The notes: generated by a model not told the origin, from the letters alone. Counted from the stretch's first letter, positions 27,572 to 39,025 are shown. The stretch is DNA of 56,825 nt from Gallionella sp. (GCA_030645535.1 JAUSNM010000077.1:1-56825); one strand, 5' to 3'. Made by a program: numbers and translations.

Positions 27572-29194
27572 ATGTTGAGCGATATGAAAATTAGTAGCCG
27601 CCTGGTATTTTTGCTGGCCTCATTGCTGGTGCTGGTGGTCGTGGTTGGCGGAGTGGGGCTGTATGCCTCTGGTCAGTCGAATGCCGCGCTGAAATCAGTG
27701 TATGACGACCGGATGATTCCGGTTATACAACTGAACGATATCGCACGAAAAAATCTGCGCAACCGCATCGCCATCGGCAACGGTTTTATTCAACCGGACG
27801 GGATGGAGCAATATATCCAGGAGGTCGAAGAGAACCGCAATGCGATCAACAGGCTGTGGGAGGCCTATATGGCGACCTATTTGACGGAGGAGGAAAAAGT
27901 TCTGGCGCAGAAGTTTGTGGCGGCTCGTGGACGCTTCGTCGAGGAAGGTATCAATCCTGCGGTCGCGGCGATGACGGCGCATGATACTGAGGCGATCAAA
28001 CGCGTCCAGGTGCAAGCCATTCGCCCCTTGTATGCCCCTTTAAAAGAATCGCTGGATGCGCTGATCAGCCTGCAGGAGCGCGAGGCGAAAAAAGCCTATG
28101 AGGACTCCGAGGCCACTTTCAAAAATGTGCGTATGGTGTCCATCGGGCTGATCCTGATCGGCGCGGCCTTGGCGGCTCTGCTGGGGTTTTCGATTATCCG
28201 TGGCATCCAGCGCTCGGTGAGTGAGCTGAGCGGCGTGATGGTGAAGATGGCGGACAATGGTGATCTGAATGTGCGTGCCAGAGTCTTTGGTCGTGATGAA
28301 ATTGCTCAGGCGGCTACAGCCTTTAACGGGCTGATCGAGGGCTTTTCGGCTATCATCCGTCAGGTCAGCAGCAGTGCCGGGATCGTTTCAAGCACGGCGG
28401 CCAATCTGTCTTCCTCCTCATTGCAAATCGCGCAGGGCTCGCAAGCTCAAAGTGAAGCGGCGGCTTCCACCGCTGCCGCAGTTGAAGAAATCACCGTGAG
28501 CATCAATTCGGTATCGACTAATACCGACGATGTGCGCCAGCTCTCAGAAAAGAGTCTGCAGCAAACCCGGTTGGGCAATCAGAATGTGACCGAGTTGATC
28601 GTAGAGATTGAACGTGTGCAGGATGCAGTCAAGCTGATCGCAGACTCGGTCAAGGAATTCGTCGAGAGCACACGTGCGATTGCCGGTATGACGCAGCAGG
28701 TCAAGGATATCGCCGATCAGACTAATCTGCTGGCGTTGAATGCTGCGATTGAGGCTGCCCGCGCCGGTGAGCAGGGACGCGGTTTTGCGGTGGTAGCGGA
28801 TGAAGTGCGCAAGCTGGCTGAAAAATCTGCGCAGTCGGCCAATGAGATCGATCGTGTCACGAATTCGCTGAACCAGAAATCAGGTGATGTAGAGGCAACG
28901 GTGCTGCAAGGCCTGCGCTCCTTGCAGGCGACCCAGGATCATGCGGGGCGTGTCTCTGTGGTGCTGACAGAAGCGGGTGCGTCGGTCGAACAGTCCAGTC
29001 ATGGTGTGAACGATATTTCAGCCTCGGTTCATGAACAGAGTCTGGCCAGTAACGAGATTGCGCGCAATGTTGAAATGATTGCACAGATGTCCGAGGAAAA
29101 TCACGCCGCTGTGGAATCCAACACGCAGGCGATCGTTCGGATGGAACAGCTCGCCCGTGAATTGCAGGGTGCAGTGAGTAAATTCAGGGTTTAA
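27572..29194 (+). CDS. Methyl-accepting chemotaxis protein, four-helix-bundle sensor type
   Basis: A 540-residue receptor. Membrane helix 1 is about 10-32 ([21 protein letters not shown]), a periplasmic four-helix bundle (4HB_MCP type, ending [15 protein letters not shown]) runs to about 188, and helix 2 is about 189-210. HAMP and the signalling domain follow, with [20 protein letters not shown]. The ligand is unknown. The signalling half (about 300-540) is nearly identical to that of the next receptor, while the sensor halves differ. The C-terminal pentapeptide for CheR/CheB docking is absent. Confidence 0.92.
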   Translation: MLSDMKISSRLVFLLASLLVLVVVVGGVGLYASGQSNAALKSVYDDRMIPVIQLNDIARKNLRNRIAIGNGFIQPDGMEQYIQEVEENRNAINRLWEAYMATYLTEEEKVLAQKFVAARGRFVEEGINPAVAAMTAHDTEAIKRVQVQAIRPLYAPLKESLDALISLQEREAKKAYEDSEATFKNVRMVSIGLILIGAALAALLGFSIIRGIQRSVSELSGVMVKMADNGDLNVRARVFGRDEIAQAATAFNGLIEGFSAIIRQVSSSAGIVSSTAANLSSSSLQIAQGSQAQSEAAASTAAAVEEITVSINSVSTNTDDVRQLSEKSLQQTRLGNQNVTELIVEIERVQDAVKLIADSVKEFVESTRAIAGMTQQVKDIADQTNLLALNAAIEAARAGEQGRGFAVVADEVRKLAEKSAQSANEIDRVTNSLNQKSGDVEATVLQGLRSLQATQDHAGRVSVVLTEAGASVEQSSHGVNDISASVHEQSLASNEIARNVEMIAQMSEENHAAVESNTQAIVRMEQLARELQGAVSKFRV

Positions 29195-29268
29195 GTGGCC
29201 GTTGTATGTCGGGATTGTCGCTGTGCGGTGTTGTAACGACTCGCGTTGCTGTTTATAGGGGAGATTGA

Positions 29269-30921
29269 ATGTTGAGCAATATGACTATTAAAGCGCGCTT
29301 GATCATGCTGGTGAGCGTCATTATGATGATCAGTGTGCTCGTCACTGCATTTGCTTTTGTCGAGTTTTCCAGTCTTCAGTCCGGAACGGAAGATATTGCC
29401 GTGCGTCGCATGCAGCTGGTACGCACCGCAAACAAATTAGTGTATGCGATGGCGGATAACCGGTCGCAGCTGATGCGGGCGATGCAGCATGATCCTGCCA
29501 ACCCGGCATCCAGACTGCATGATCATCCGATAACCAAACATCTGGAAGCCATTGCCGAAAATAAAACCAGGATCGACGAGTATTTCGTGGAGATGGAAAA
29601 AGACACCCGCAGCGAAGAAGGCAAGCTGCTTCTAAAAGATTTTAGCGCAGCGCGCACCGTTTATAGCAGTGAGGGTCTGTTACCCGGGCAGCAGGCGGTA
29701 CGGGACGGAAAATTTGACGATGCCGGGGTTCTGCTCTCCAAGAAAATCAACCCGTTGCTCGATGCGGTCCTTGCAAAAGGAAACGCGATCGTTGAGCATG
29801 AAGATGCGGCTGCGAAAAAAGCTAATGAGCAGGTCATGGACTCAGCGCATAACTCGGAGTTGATGCTGTTAGCCGGAATGTTGCTTATGGCTGTGACAGG
29901 CGCCGGTTTGGGTTTTTCGGTCATCTCGGGCGTGTCGCGCTCAACCGGCGATATGCGCGATGCGATGACCCGCACGGCGGGGGATGGCGATCTGTCACGT
30001 CGTGTGCCGGTGCATGGCAGTGATGAGGTGGCTCAGGCAGCCAGGGCGTACAACGGGCTGATCGACGGGTTTGCAATGATCATTCGTCAGGTCAGCAACA
30101 GCGCCAATACCGTGTCCGGCACGGCGGCCAATCTGTCTGCGGCGTCGATGCGAATTGCGCAGGGCTCCCAGGCGCAGACAGAAGCGGCGGCTTCCACCGC
30201 CGCTGCAGTTGAAGAAATTACCGTGAGCATCAATTCGGTATCGACTAATACCGACGATGTTCGCCAGCTTTCAGAAAAGAGTTTGCAGCAGACCCGGCTG
30301 GGCAATCAAAATGTGACCGGCATGATAGGGGAGATCGAGCGCGTACAGGATGCGGTCAAGCTGATCGCAGACTCGGTCAAGGAGTTTGTCGACAGCACCC
30401 GTGCGATTGCCGGCATGACACAGCAAGTCAAGGATATCGCCGATCAGACCAATCTGCTGGCCTTGAACGCAGCGATCGAGGCCGCTCGTGCAGGCGAGCA
30501 GGGCAGGGGCTTTGCGGTTGTCGCGGATGAGGTACGCAAACTGGCGGAAAAATCTGCACAGTCTGCTAACGAGATTGACCGTGTGACCAGTTCATTAAAC
30601 CAGAAATCGGGCGATGTGGAAGCAACGGTACAACGAGGCTTGCGTTCATTAGCCGCCACTCAGGAGCAAGTCGGGCGCGTCTCATCCGTGCTGACTGAAG
30701 CGGGCGTGTTGGTTGAGCAATCCAGTCATGGTGTTAATGATATTTCAGCTTCGGTTCACGAACAGAGTCTGGCCAGTAACGAGATTGCACGCAACGTTGA
30801 AAGAATAGCGCAGATGTCTGAAGAAAACCATGCCGCCGTTGAATCGAATACCCATGAGATCGTGCGGCTGGAACAGCTCGCTCTTGAGTTGCAGGGTGCA
30901 GTGAGCAGGTTCAAAGTTTAG
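29269..30921 (+). CDS. Methyl-accepting chemotaxis protein, four-helix-bundle sensor type (paralogue)
   Basis: A 550-residue receptor with the same architecture: helix 1 at about 10-32 ([21 protein letters not shown]), periplasmic bundle, helix 2 at about 205-225 ([22 protein letters not shown]), HAMP and signalling domain. From [18 protein letters not shown] sequence onward it is almost the same as the preceding receptor, which suggests a recent tandem duplication or gene conversion. The sensor region diverges, so a different signal is likely. The ribosome site ggggag is 6 bases before the ATG. Confidence 0.92.
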   Translation: MLSNMTIKARLIMLVSVIMMISVLVTAFAFVEFSSLQSGTEDIAVRRMQLVRTANKLVYAMADNRSQLMRAMQHDPANPASRLHDHPITKHLEAIAENKTRIDEYFVEMEKDTRSEEGKLLLKDFSAARTVYSSEGLLPGQQAVRDGKFDDAGVLLSKKINPLLDAVLAKGNAIVEHEDAAAKKANEQVMDSAHNSELMLLAGMLLMAVTGAGLGFSVISGVSRSTGDMRDAMTRTAGDGDLSRRVPVHGSDEVAQAARAYNGLIDGFAMIIRQVSNSANTVSGTAANLSAASMRIAQGSQAQTEAAASTAAAVEEITVSINSVSTNTDDVRQLSEKSLQQTRLGNQNVTGMIGEIERVQDAVKLIADSVKEFVDSTRAIAGMTQQVKDIADQTNLLALNAAIEAARAGEQGRGFAVVADEVRKLAEKSAQSANEIDRVTSSLNQKSGDVEATVQRGLRSLAATQEQVGRVSSVLTEAGVLVEQSSHGVNDISASVHEQSLASNEIARNVERIAQMSEENHAAVESNTHEIVRLEQLALELQGAVSRFKV

Positions 30922-31018
30922 GGGCGATTCATGAATCGCCCGTACTTAAAGGCTGTAGTTATAAGTAGTGACTTTGCACATGTTTCATCGTGCTTAGTCA
31001 ATACGTAGGTGTTTCATC

Positions 31019-31092
31019 AGTCGTTAGACGCTAGTTAAATTCGCGCAGCGACAACATCAACTAATGACTAATAACTAATAACTAACGACTGT
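31019..31092. repeat. Heptamer-armed mosaic element upstream of cheV
   Basis: Left arm AGTCGTT, AGACGCT, AGTTAAA (31019-31039); centre ttcgcgcagcgacaacat; right arm CAACTAA, TGACTAA, TAACTAA, TAACTAA, CGACTGT (31058-31092). The arms are inverted copies of each other (agtcgtt/aacgact). It ends 17 bases before the cheV ATG, leaving a ribosome site (ttggagc). Confidence 0.8.
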
Positions 31093-31109
31093 TTTTATTG
31101 GAGCAATAA

Positions 31110-32054
31110 ATGTCTGACCTTTTAAAAAATATCGATGCCAGAACCAAGCTGGCGGGAACGAATAAGCTGGAGATCTTGATGTTCTCGCTGGGCATGGATG
31201 TGCGCACCCAGCGCGAAGAGACCTTCGGTATCAACGTGTTCAAGGTGCGCGAAGTGATGCGTATTCCCGCTATCACCCGCGCCCCGGAGATGCCGCCATC
31301 GGTTGAAGGTATGGTCAGTTTGCGCGGTGCGCTGGTGCCGGTGATTGATCTGGCGAAATACATAGGGCTGGTAACGGAAACCAAACCGGAAATCATGATT
31401 GTCACCGAATACAACGGTCACACCCAGGGTTTTTTGGTCAAGGGGGTGGATAACATCCTGCGCCTGGACTGGTCTGCCATGCGTGTGCCGCCAGCCATGC
31501 TGGTGGCGGAGTTGGGCGGTCTGGTCACGGCGATTACCGAACTCAAGGATAAACGTCTGGTGATGATGATAGACGTGGAAAAAGTGCTGGCTGAGACGGG
31601 CCACTTTGGCACCGATGAGATAATTTTTAACGCAGTTAAACCGCTGGGCCGGGAAAATCGCACGGTGTTTTTTGCCGATGATTCTTCGGTGGCGCGCAAT
31701 CAGATCACCCGCACGCTGGATGCGATGGGCGTGAAGCACATCTCCGCGATCAATGGTCGTCAGGCATGGATCGAGTTGTCGAAAATGGCCGATCATGCCG
31801 ACAGTACCGGCACGCCATTAAAAGATATCATTCAGGTGATCCTGACCGATGTGGAAATGCCCGAGATGGACGGTTACATGCTGACGCGCAAGATTAAGGA
31901 AGATAATCGTTTTAAAGGTATTCCGGTGTTGATGCATTCGTCATTGTCCAGCACGTCGAACCAGCAATTGGGCAAGACCGTCGGCGTGGATGAATATATA
32001 CCGAAGTTCGAGCCACAAAAACTGTCACAGGCTTTGGCGAGATTGTTGGCTTAA
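31110..32054 (+). CDS. cheV: Chemotaxis coupling protein CheV (CheW-receiver), copy 1
   Basis: A 314-residue protein. Residues 20-165 form a CheW-like domain (FGINVFKVREVMRIP, VEGMVSLRGALVPVIDLAKY). Residues 185-314 are a receiver with the acidic pair FFADDSS, phospho-acceptor in [13 protein letters not shown] and conserved Lys in YIPKFEP. CheV couples receptors to CheA and its receiver may act in adaptation. The gene is followed by a second cheV. No separate cheW lies in the window. Confidence 0.93.
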   Translation: MSDLLKNIDARTKLAGTNKLEILMFSLGMDVRTQREETFGINVFKVREVMRIPAITRAPEMPPSVEGMVSLRGALVPVIDLAKYIGLVTETKPEIMIVTEYNGHTQGFLVKGVDNILRLDWSAMRVPPAMLVAELGGLVTAITELKDKRLVMMIDVEKVLAETGHFGTDEIIFNAVKPLGRENRTVFFADDSSVARNQITRTLDAMGVKHISAINGRQAWIELSKMADHADSTGTPLKDIIQVILTDVEMPEMDGYMLTRKIKEDNRFKGIPVLMHSSLSSTSNQQLGKTVGVDEYIPKFEPQKLSQALARLLA

Positions 32055-32116
32055 AAAATGGGGAGTGGAACGGTACTTTGTACCTCAGTGGCAAGTAGAG
32101 AGTGGATATGGTTTTC

Positions 32117-32144
32117 CCACTTACCACTTCCTACTCACTACTCA
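32117..32144. repeat. Heptamer tract between the two cheV genes
   Basis: Units CCACTTA, CCACTTC, CTACTCA, CTACTCA in register, preceded on the left by related sequence in the opposite sense (gtggcaagtagagagtgg, 32088-32105). It lies 19 bases before the second cheV start. Confidence 0.7.
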
Positions 32145-32162
32145 CCAGATTAGGAGAAATAA

Positions 32163-33110
32163 ATGTCATATTCAGATGAAATGATGAGCAGCAGTGAAGA
32201 TGGTTTGCTCGAGCATGTCGATGCAAGAACCAGTCTTGCCGGGACCAACAAGATGGAAATCTTGTTGTTCAGTCTGGGCACCGATGAGAAATTCGGCATC
32301 AATGTGTTCAAGGTCAAGGAAGTAAGTCATGCCGGAAAAGTCACCCGCACGCCGAATATGCCGCGAGGGGTGGATGGCATCGTCTCCTTGCGTGGTCATG
32401 TAATGCCGGTGTTGAATCTGGCCGAATTTATGGGTATGACGCCGGCCACGAAACACCAGACCATGATGGTGGCGGAGTACAACACGCATATCCTGGGGTT
32501 CCTGGTGGAAGGCGTGGACCGCATCATCCGCGTCGACTGGGACAAGGTTCGCGCTGCCGAAGGCATGTTGTCGGACAAAGGGGCACTGATTACGGCGATT
32601 ACAGAATTGCCGGACGGATCTCTGGTGTCATTGCTGGATGTCGAACAAATTTTGTCGAATGCATTTGGTGAAGCGATTGTCGGAAATGTGGAAAAGGTCG
32701 AGGCTGGCCACGACTTGTGTGTCTTCTTTGCTGACGATTCGATGGTTGCGCGCCGCAAAATCGCCGAGGTGCTCGACAAGATGGGCGTCAAACACATCCA
32801 GGCAAATAGCGGCCGCGAAGCCTGGGACAGACTCAAGACCATGGCGGATTCCGCACAAAGCACCGGGGCGAGTTTGCATGACCAGATTCAGGTTATCTTG
32901 ACCGATGCTGAGATGCCCGAGATGGATGGCTATGTGCTGACCCAGCACATCAAATCGGATAGCCGTTTCGAAGGTATTCCGGTGGTGATGCACTCGTCGC
33001 TGTCGTCTGATGCCAATCGGGCGATGGGCAGACGCGTTGGAGTTGATTTTTACGTGCCGAAATTTGATTCGATGGTATTGTCTTCAACGCTCAGGCCGTT
33101 GTTGACGTAA
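32163..33110 (+). CDS. cheV: Chemotaxis coupling protein CheV (CheW-receiver), copy 2
   Basis: A 315-residue paralogue of the preceding protein with the same domains: CheW-like part (FGINVFKVKEVSHAGKV, VDGIVSLRGHVMPVLNLAEF) and receiver (FFADDSMVARRK, ILTDAEMPEMDGY, YVPKFDS). The two differ throughout, so the duplication is not recent. Two adaptors suggest separate receptor groups. The ribosome site is taggagaa. Confidence 0.93.
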   Translation: MSYSDEMMSSSEDGLLEHVDARTSLAGTNKMEILLFSLGTDEKFGINVFKVKEVSHAGKVTRTPNMPRGVDGIVSLRGHVMPVLNLAEFMGMTPATKHQTMMVAEYNTHILGFLVEGVDRIIRVDWDKVRAAEGMLSDKGALITAITELPDGSLVSLLDVEQILSNAFGEAIVGNVEKVEAGHDLCVFFADDSMVARRKIAEVLDKMGVKHIQANSGREAWDRLKTMADSAQSTGASLHDQIQVILTDAEMPEMDGYVLTQHIKSDSRFEGIPVVMHSSLSSDANRAMGRRVGVDFYVPKFDSMVLSSTLRPLLT

Positions 33111-33133
33111 AGTAGTTAAAGGCAGTTAAAAGC

Positions 33134-33201
33134 AGCAGCTAGTAGCTAGTTTGTGTTGTCGCTTCGCGGTTTTAACTAGCGACTAACGACTAGCGTCTGA
33201 A
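33134..33201. repeat. Heptamer-armed mosaic element upstream of cheY
   Basis: Left units AGCAGCT, AGTAGCT, AGTTTGT (33134-33154); centre gttgtcgcttcgcggttt; right units AACTAGC, GACTAAC, GACTAGC, GTCTGAA (33174-33201). The same layout as the elements before cheA and fliA. The ribosome site for cheY (caggaga) lies after it. Confidence 0.8.
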
Positions 33202-33215
33202 TTCAGGAGATTGTA

Positions 33216-33605
33216 ATGGGAATAGAAAGTACGCGGTTTTTGGTGGTGGACGATTTTTCAACGATGCGACGCATCGTGCGGAATCTGCTTAAGGAGTTGG
33301 GCTTTGTCAATGTTCAGGAGGCCGAAGACGGCGTTCAGGCGCTGGTCAAGTTGCGCGCCGATACCTTTGATTTTGTTGTGTCGGACTGGAATATGCCGAA
33401 CATGACGGGTATCGAGCTGTTACGGTCGATTCGGGCGGATGCCAAGCTCAAGCATTTGCCGGTGTTGATGGTGACGGCGGAGGCGAAGCGCGAGAACATT
33501 ATCGAGGCAGCGCAGGCGGGTGCTTCCGGCTACGTGGTCAAGCCTTTCACGGCTGCCACGCTGGACGAGAAGCTGAAAAAAATATTCCAAAACATGAATA
33601 AGTGA
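33216..33605 (+). CDS. cheY: Chemotaxis response regulator CheY
   Basis: A 129-residue single receiver domain. The acidic pair is DD12-13, phospho-acceptor Asp57 in SDWNMPN, Thr87, Tyr106 and Lys109 are all present at the E. coli CheY positions. Phosphorylated CheY binds FliM at the motor. It lies 8 bases from cheZ. Confidence 0.97.
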   Translation: MGIESTRFLVVDDFSTMRRIVRNLLKELGFVNVQEAEDGVQALVKLRADTFDFVVSDWNMPNMTGIELLRSIRADAKLKHLPVLMVTAEAKRENIIEAAQAGASGYVVKPFTAATLDEKLKKIFQNMNK

Positions 33606-33613
33606 GAACTGAC

Positions 33614-34336
33614 ATGGCCACCCATATTGCAGCCCAGGAATGCGATGATCTTGAATCGCTGTTTGATAGTATTGTCGCTGCGAATGTCAGCGAAGAGCCG
33701 CAGGAACCCGCCCAAAAGGCAGAGGTGACGGTGAGCTCAGACAAGGTTCTTAATCAGCTGGGGCAGATGACGCGAACCCTGCACGATACCTTGCGAGAAC
33801 TGGGTCTTAACAAGGAAATCGAGAAGGCTGCTTCATCGATTCCCGATGCGCGCGATCGCTTAAATTATGTGGCTACGCTGACGCAGCAGGCCGCAGAGCG
33901 GGTGCTGAATGCGACGGAAGCCGCACAGCCGCTGGTGCAGAACATGGAGGAGGAGGCGCATCGTTTGGGCGGGCAGTGGACGATGTTGTTTGACAGGCAG
34001 TTGAATGTTGATCAGTTCAGAACACTGGTCACGCAAACACAGGCTTTTCTTGAGATTGTCCCGAAGCAAACCAAGATGACCAATACCTATTTGATGGAAA
34101 TCATGATGGCGCAGGATTTTCAGGACTTGACCGGGCAGGTTATCAAGAAAATCATCGAACTGACGCAGAGTATGGAAAAACAGCTGCTGGCATTGCTGCT
34201 GGATAACGCACCACCCGCAATCAGGGCTGAATTTGATACCGGGTTGCTGAACGGCCCGGTCATCAATCCGCACGCGAAAAATGTGGTGACCAGTCAGGAT
34301 CAGGTGGACGACTTGCTGGAAAGCCTGGGATTTTAA
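33614..34336 (+). CDS. cheZ: CheY-P phosphatase CheZ
   Basis: A 240-residue helical protein. MMAQDFQDLTGQVIKKIIEL holds the catalytic Asp/Gln helix region, and the C-terminal QDQVDDLLESLGF is the CheY-binding peptide, both as in enteric CheZ. It ends chemotactic signals by dephosphorylating CheY-P. The chosen ATG at 33614 starts MATHIAAQE; a GTG at 33602 overlapping the cheY stop is an alternative that adds four residues. Confidence 0.93.
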   Translation: MATHIAAQECDDLESLFDSIVAANVSEEPQEPAQKAEVTVSSDKVLNQLGQMTRTLHDTLRELGLNKEIEKAASSIPDARDRLNYVATLTQQAAERVLNATEAAQPLVQNMEEEAHRLGGQWTMLFDRQLNVDQFRTLVTQTQAFLEIVPKQTKMTNTYLMEIMMAQDFQDLTGQVIKKIIELTQSMEKQLLALLLDNAPPAIRAEFDTGLLNGPVINPHAKNVVTSQDQVDDLLESLGF

Positions 34337-34351
34337 AAAGCAGTTAAAGAC

Positions 34352-34433
34352 AGTCGTTAGTCGTTAGTTGCTAGTTCGTATTGCCGCTGCGCGGCTTTAA
34401 CTAATAACTAACGTCTGGCGTCTAATGACTAGA
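34352..34433. repeat. Heptamer-armed mosaic element upstream of cheA
   Basis: Left units AGTCGTT, AGTCGTT, AGTTGCT, AGTTCGT (34352-34379); centre with the hairpin gccgctgcgcggc; right units AACTAAT, AACTAAC, GTCTGGC, GTCTAAT, GACTAGA (34399-34433). The most regular of the four elements. It ends 15 bases before the cheA ATG. Confidence 0.85.
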
Positions 34434-34448
34434 TACTGGAGTTAACAC

Positions 34449-36326
34449 ATGAACGATTTTGCTGGCATGGAAGAACTGTTAAGCGACTTTTTACTCGAAG
34501 CGGGTGAGATGTTGTCCGATGTCGATAGCAAGTTGATGGAACTGGAAAAGCGTCCGAACGACAGCAATCTGCTCAATGAGGTTTTTCGCGGCTTCCACAC
34601 CATCAAGGGCGGAGCTGGATTTCTCAATGCGACCGAGTTGGTGACACTGTGCCATCTCACCGAAAATCTGTTCGATAAGTTGCGCAATCGTGAGCTGACC
34701 TTGAGCGCCGAACTGATGGATGTCATCTTCGCTGCAACCGCCGAGGTGAAGCAAATGTTTGGCGCCTTGCAGCAGAATCAACAGCCAGCGGCAGCCCCGG
34801 CACAAATGCTTGAGAATTTGAAAGCCGCGCTGGAGGGAAAACCAGTGCTGCGTGCTGAGGCAAAAGAGCCGGGTAATGCCGCCGTCTCTCAGCCTTCGAC
34901 TACCAGCGATGCCTTTGCTCCGTCCCCGGTCCCAAGCGCTCAGTCACGCGGCGTGGACTGGGATGCGTTGTATTCCGCGCTGACCGGTACGGATATCGTT
35001 GCAACGGTCGGGGCTGCCCGCGATCCTGAAAAAATCGCCGCTGCCTTGTCTGAAGAAGAGTCCACTAAAAAGGCCTTCGGCCGTCGCTCCAATGATGTAC
35101 CGGGGGCTACCATTGGCCGTCGCGATGGCGACGTGGCAGTCAAAGATGCAAAAGAGACCACTATCCGTGTCGATACTGAACGGCTGGATCAGGTGCTGAA
35201 TTTATCCGGCGAAATCGGCTTGACCAAGAATCGTCTCAATCATCTGCGTTCGGACATCCTGCAGGGACGGCACGATGTGGATACCTTACGCGAACTGGAT
35301 GAATCAGTAACGCAGCTGGATATGCTGGTGGTGAATCTGCAAAACGCGGTGATGAAGACGCGCATGCAACCGATCGGACGTCTGTTCAAGAAATATCCAC
35401 GTCTGGCGCGCGATCTGGCGAGATCGCTGGGCAAGGATGTCGAACTGGTGTTGACCGGTGAAGAGACCGAAATGGACAAGACCATGATCGAGGATCTGAA
35501 CGATCCGCTGGTCCACCTGGTGCGTAACGCAGTAGATCATGGTGTGGAAACCATAGAAGGGCGTATCGCTGCAGGAAAACCGGAAAAGAGTCTGGTTGAG
35601 TTGAGTGCACGGCATGAGGGAGACCACATCCTCATCACCATCGCCGACGATGGTCGCGGGATGCGTCCTGAGGTGATCCGCAATAAAGCCATTGAAAAAG
35701 GGCTGCTCACTAACGAGGTGGCGAATACCCTGGACGAGAATCAATGTCTGGAATTGATCTTCCTGCCGGGCTTCTCTACCAAGGATGAAATATCCAGTGT
35801 GTCCGGACGCGGCGTGGGTATGGATGTGGTCAAGACCAATATCCAAAAACTCAACGGCTCGATCAATATCGATTCGGTTCCCGGCAGAGGTAGTGTCTTC
35901 ACAATTTCGCTGCCGCTGACCTTGGCGATACTGCCGGTGCTGATCCTGCGTCTGGGCGACCAGTCATTTGCTGTGCCACTGTCCATGGTGCGTGAAATTC
36001 TTTCCGTCACGCCAGGGCAATTACAGAGAATCTCTGGCCGTGCCACTATGGTGGTGCGCGGTGAAGTGTTGCCGGTACTGCCGTTGGCTCAGTTGATCGG
36101 TTGGGATGCTTCCGACAAGGAACCTGAAGTGGGGGTGCTGATGCAATTTGGCAACAGCAGCTTTATCTTGTCAGCCGATGGTTTTGCAGGGCATGACGAT
36201 GTGGTCATCAAGTCGCTGGATACCTTCCGGCCCAAAGGAGTGGCAGGGGTTACCATGTCCAGCGAAGGCGATATCGTGCTGATACTCGATATCAAAGAGC
36301 TGCTGAGCGATGTTCGGGGAAGCTAG
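34449..36326 (+). CDS. cheA: Chemotaxis histidine kinase CheA
   Basis: A 625-residue kinase with one HPt domain (His50 in RGFHTIKGGAGFL). A variable, Pro/Ala-rich linker region follows (about 105-235). The dimerisation domain (IRVDTERLDQVLNLSGEIGL), the ATP-binding domain (HLVRNAVDHGVE, DDGRGM, GFSTKDE, SGRGVGMDVV) and a C-terminal CheW-like domain (about 490-625) come next. It takes signals from receptors via CheV/CheW and passes phosphate to CheY and CheB. The linker lacks a clear enteric-type P2 sequence. The ribosome site is ctggag. Confidence 0.96.
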   Translation: MNDFAGMEELLSDFLLEAGEMLSDVDSKLMELEKRPNDSNLLNEVFRGFHTIKGGAGFLNATELVTLCHLTENLFDKLRNRELTLSAELMDVIFAATAEVKQMFGALQQNQQPAAAPAQMLENLKAALEGKPVLRAEAKEPGNAAVSQPSTTSDAFAPSPVPSAQSRGVDWDALYSALTGTDIVATVGAARDPEKIAAALSEEESTKKAFGRRSNDVPGATIGRRDGDVAVKDAKETTIRVDTERLDQVLNLSGEIGLTKNRLNHLRSDILQGRHDVDTLRELDESVTQLDMLVVNLQNAVMKTRMQPIGRLFKKYPRLARDLARSLGKDVELVLTGEETEMDKTMIEDLNDPLVHLVRNAVDHGVETIEGRIAAGKPEKSLVELSARHEGDHILITIADDGRGMRPEVIRNKAIEKGLLTNEVANTLDENQCLELIFLPGFSTKDEISSVSGRGVGMDVVKTNIQKLNGSINIDSVPGRGSVFTISLPLTLAILPVLILRLGDQSFAVPLSMVREILSVTPGQLQRISGRATMVVRGEVLPVLPLAQLIGWDASDKEPEVGVLMQFGNSSFILSADGFAGHDDVVIKSLDTFRPKGVAGVTMSSEGDIVLILDIKELLSDVRGS

Positions 36327-36844
<518 letters not shown>

Positions 36845-36851
36845 AAAATAT

Positions 36852-37745
36852 ATGGCCGATACAAGAAACAATAGTCCCGGCACCGGAATGAAAGATCCTT
36901 CCCTGCGTGAATTTCATTTCACCGCGCAGGATTTTCAGCTCGTGTGCAAGTTGATTTACGATCACGCCGGCATTTCGCTGAATGCAAGCAAGCAGGAGCT
37001 GGTGTATAGCCGTTTGTCGCGCCGCTTGCGGGCGACCGGTATTCGCACCTTTAGTGAATATCTAAAGCTGCTGGAGCGAAATGATGCGCAGGAGTGGGAG
37101 GCGTTTGCCAATTCGCTGACCACCAACCTGACTTCGTTTTTTCGCGAGCAGCATCATTTTCCGTTGTTGGCTGAACAACTTAAAAAAATAGGGGATGATC
37201 GCCCCATCGTTATCTGGTGTTCCGCCAGTTCCACGGGTGAAGAACCCTATTCGATCGCGATGACCGCAGTGGATGCGTTCAACAGTTTTACCCCGCCGGT
37301 TAAAATTATCGCAACAGACCTGGACACCAATGTTCTGGAGACTGCCCGTCAGGGTTTGTATGCGCTGGACCGTGTCGAAAAACTGGACGAGGCACAGCTT
37401 AAGCGCTTCTTCCTCAGGGGGGATGGCGTGCAACAAGGGTCTGTCAAAGTGCGTCCGGAATTGCAGAACATGATTACCTTTCAAAAGCTCAATTTGCTGG
37501 ATGCGACCTGGCCGATACGCGACAAGGTGGATGTGATTTTCTGTCGTAATGTGATGATTTATTTCGATAAAGATACTCAATTGGCGGTGCTGAAGAAGAT
37601 GGCTCCCTTGCTGCGTGCAGACGGGTTGCTTTATGCGGGACATTCGGAAAATTTTTATCAGGCCGAAGCCTATTTCAAGCTGCGCAGCAAGACGGTATAC
37701 GAGTTATCTGCACAGTTGAAGGCGGTTCAAACCGATAAATCTTAA
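36852..37745 (+). CDS. cheR: Chemoreceptor glutamate methyltransferase CheR
   Basis: A 297-residue SAM-dependent methyltransferase. An N-terminal helical domain ([32 protein letters not shown]) and catalytic domain with [38 protein letters not shown] and [13 protein letters not shown] are standard. It methylates receptor glutamates for adaptation. The ATG lies 10 bases after the TGACTCC tract with no purine-rich ribosome site; an internal ATG at 36888 ([11 protein letters not shown]) is an alternative start with little better context. cheB follows. Confidence 0.95.
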   Translation: MADTRNNSPGTGMKDPSLREFHFTAQDFQLVCKLIYDHAGISLNASKQELVYSRLSRRLRATGIRTFSEYLKLLERNDAQEWEAFANSLTTNLTSFFREQHHFPLLAEQLKKIGDDRPIVIWCSASSTGEEPYSIAMTAVDAFNSFTPPVKIIATDLDTNVLETARQGLYALDRVEKLDEAQLKRFFLRGDGVQQGSVKVRPELQNMITFQKLNLLDATWPIRDKVDVIFCRNVMIYFDKDTQLAVLKKMAPLLRADGLLYAGHSENFYQAEAYFKLRSKTVYELSAQLKAVQTDKS

Positions 37746-37773
37746 CGGGCACGGCTCATGTGGATACGTATCG

Positions 37774-38853
37774 ATGCGGTATGAAGTAACTAACAGGAAA
37801 ATCAGGGTTCTCATCATCGATGATTCGGCATTGATCCGCAGCATCCTGAAAGGAATCGTGAACAGTCAACCTGATATGGAGGTTGTGGGCGCGGCGTCAA
37901 ATCCCCTGCAGGCGCGTGAGATGATCAAGACGTTGAATCCCGACGTGCTGACCCTGGATGTTGAAATGCCGGAGATGGACGGTCTGACCTTCCTGGAAAA
38001 ACTGATGCGCCGGCGCCCGATGCCGGTACTGATGATTTCGACGTTGACCGAGCGCGGCTCCGAAGCTGCATTGCGTTCGCTGGAATTGGGCGCAGTGGAT
38101 CTTCTTGCCAGGCCTAAACCCGGTGTGGCTGAGGGAATGCAGGCTTATGCCAACGAAATCGCCGGTAAAATCCGCATCGCATCGAGGGCGCATGTGCAAA
38201 ATACAGTTGTTGTTGCGCCAGGCAACAGCAGTCTGCCTACATTGGGTTGTCGTACAGCCAGCACCGAGAAGCTTATCATTGTGGGGGCTTCAACGGGTGG
38301 TACGGAAGCGCTCAAAGAGTTTTTGATCCCGATGCCAGCCGATGCCCCTGCCATCCTGGTAGCGCAACACATGCCGGAAGCCTTTACCAGGTCGTTCGCC
38401 GATCGGTTGAATGGTTTGAGCAAGATGGCGGTGACTGAAGGGGTGCATAACGAAAGGGTGTTGCCAGGCCATGTGTACATCGCGCCCGGGCATTCGCATA
38501 TGCTGGTCAAACGCAGCGGTTCCAATTACGTCATCGAATTGAACCAGGCGCCCCCGGTGAATCATCATCGTCCCTCGGTGGAAGTACTGTTCCGCTCGGC
38601 GGCGCAGTGTGCGGGTGCCAACGCCATCGGTGTGATGCTGACCGGGATGGGTAAGGATGGTGCGGTCGGGATGCTGGAAATGCGCCAGGCGGGTGCGTAC
38701 AATTTTGCTCAGGATGAGGCGACTTGTGTGGTGTATGGTATGCCGCGCGCGGCAGTTGAAGTCGGTGCTGCACATGAGTCCGTGCCTATTCAGGACATGG
38801 CCAGACGGGTGCTGGCAAAAGTGTTGAGCGTTGGTGTCCGGAACCGGCAATAA
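37774..38853 (+). CDS. cheB: Chemoreceptor methylesterase/deamidase CheB
   Basis: A 359-residue response regulator. The receiver spans 10-130 with phospho-acceptor Asp62 in [12 protein letters not shown]. The esterase domain spans about 165-355 with the catalytic triad Ser173 (VGASTGG), His199 (VAQHMP) and Asp295 (GMGKDGA). It removes receptor methyl groups when phosphorylated by CheA. It lies 28 bases after cheR. Confidence 0.96.
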   Translation: MRYEVTNRKIRVLIIDDSALIRSILKGIVNSQPDMEVVGAASNPLQAREMIKTLNPDVLTLDVEMPEMDGLTFLEKLMRRRPMPVLMISTLTERGSEAALRSLELGAVDLLARPKPGVAEGMQAYANEIAGKIRIASRAHVQNTVVVAPGNSSLPTLGCRTASTEKLIIVGASTGGTEALKEFLIPMPADAPAILVAQHMPEAFTRSFADRLNGLSKMAVTEGVHNERVLPGHVYIAPGHSHMLVKRSGSNYVIELNQAPPVNHHRPSVEVLFRSAAQCAGANAIGVMLTGMGKDGAVGMLEMRQAGAYNFAQDEATCVVYGMPRAAVEVGAAHESVPIQDMARRVLAKVLSVGVRNRQ

Positions 38854-39025
38854 GTCGGTAGAAGGGGCCGGTTTTCAGCTTGTTAGTGGAATTTATGCAA
38901 CCCCAGTTGCGTATTTACTTTACATCCCACCCTGAACATGTTGAAAAGCAAGCTAATTCCCTTCTTATTCGCCTGATTGAACGCAGCTTTTTTGCGTATA
39001 ATCCGCATTACCAGCGGAGCCCATC

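Noticed and set aside
38977..39002. Promoter ttgaac...tataat before flhB
   Set aside because: The -10 is perfect, but the spacer to ttgaac is only 14 bases and no better -35 is found, so it was not listed.
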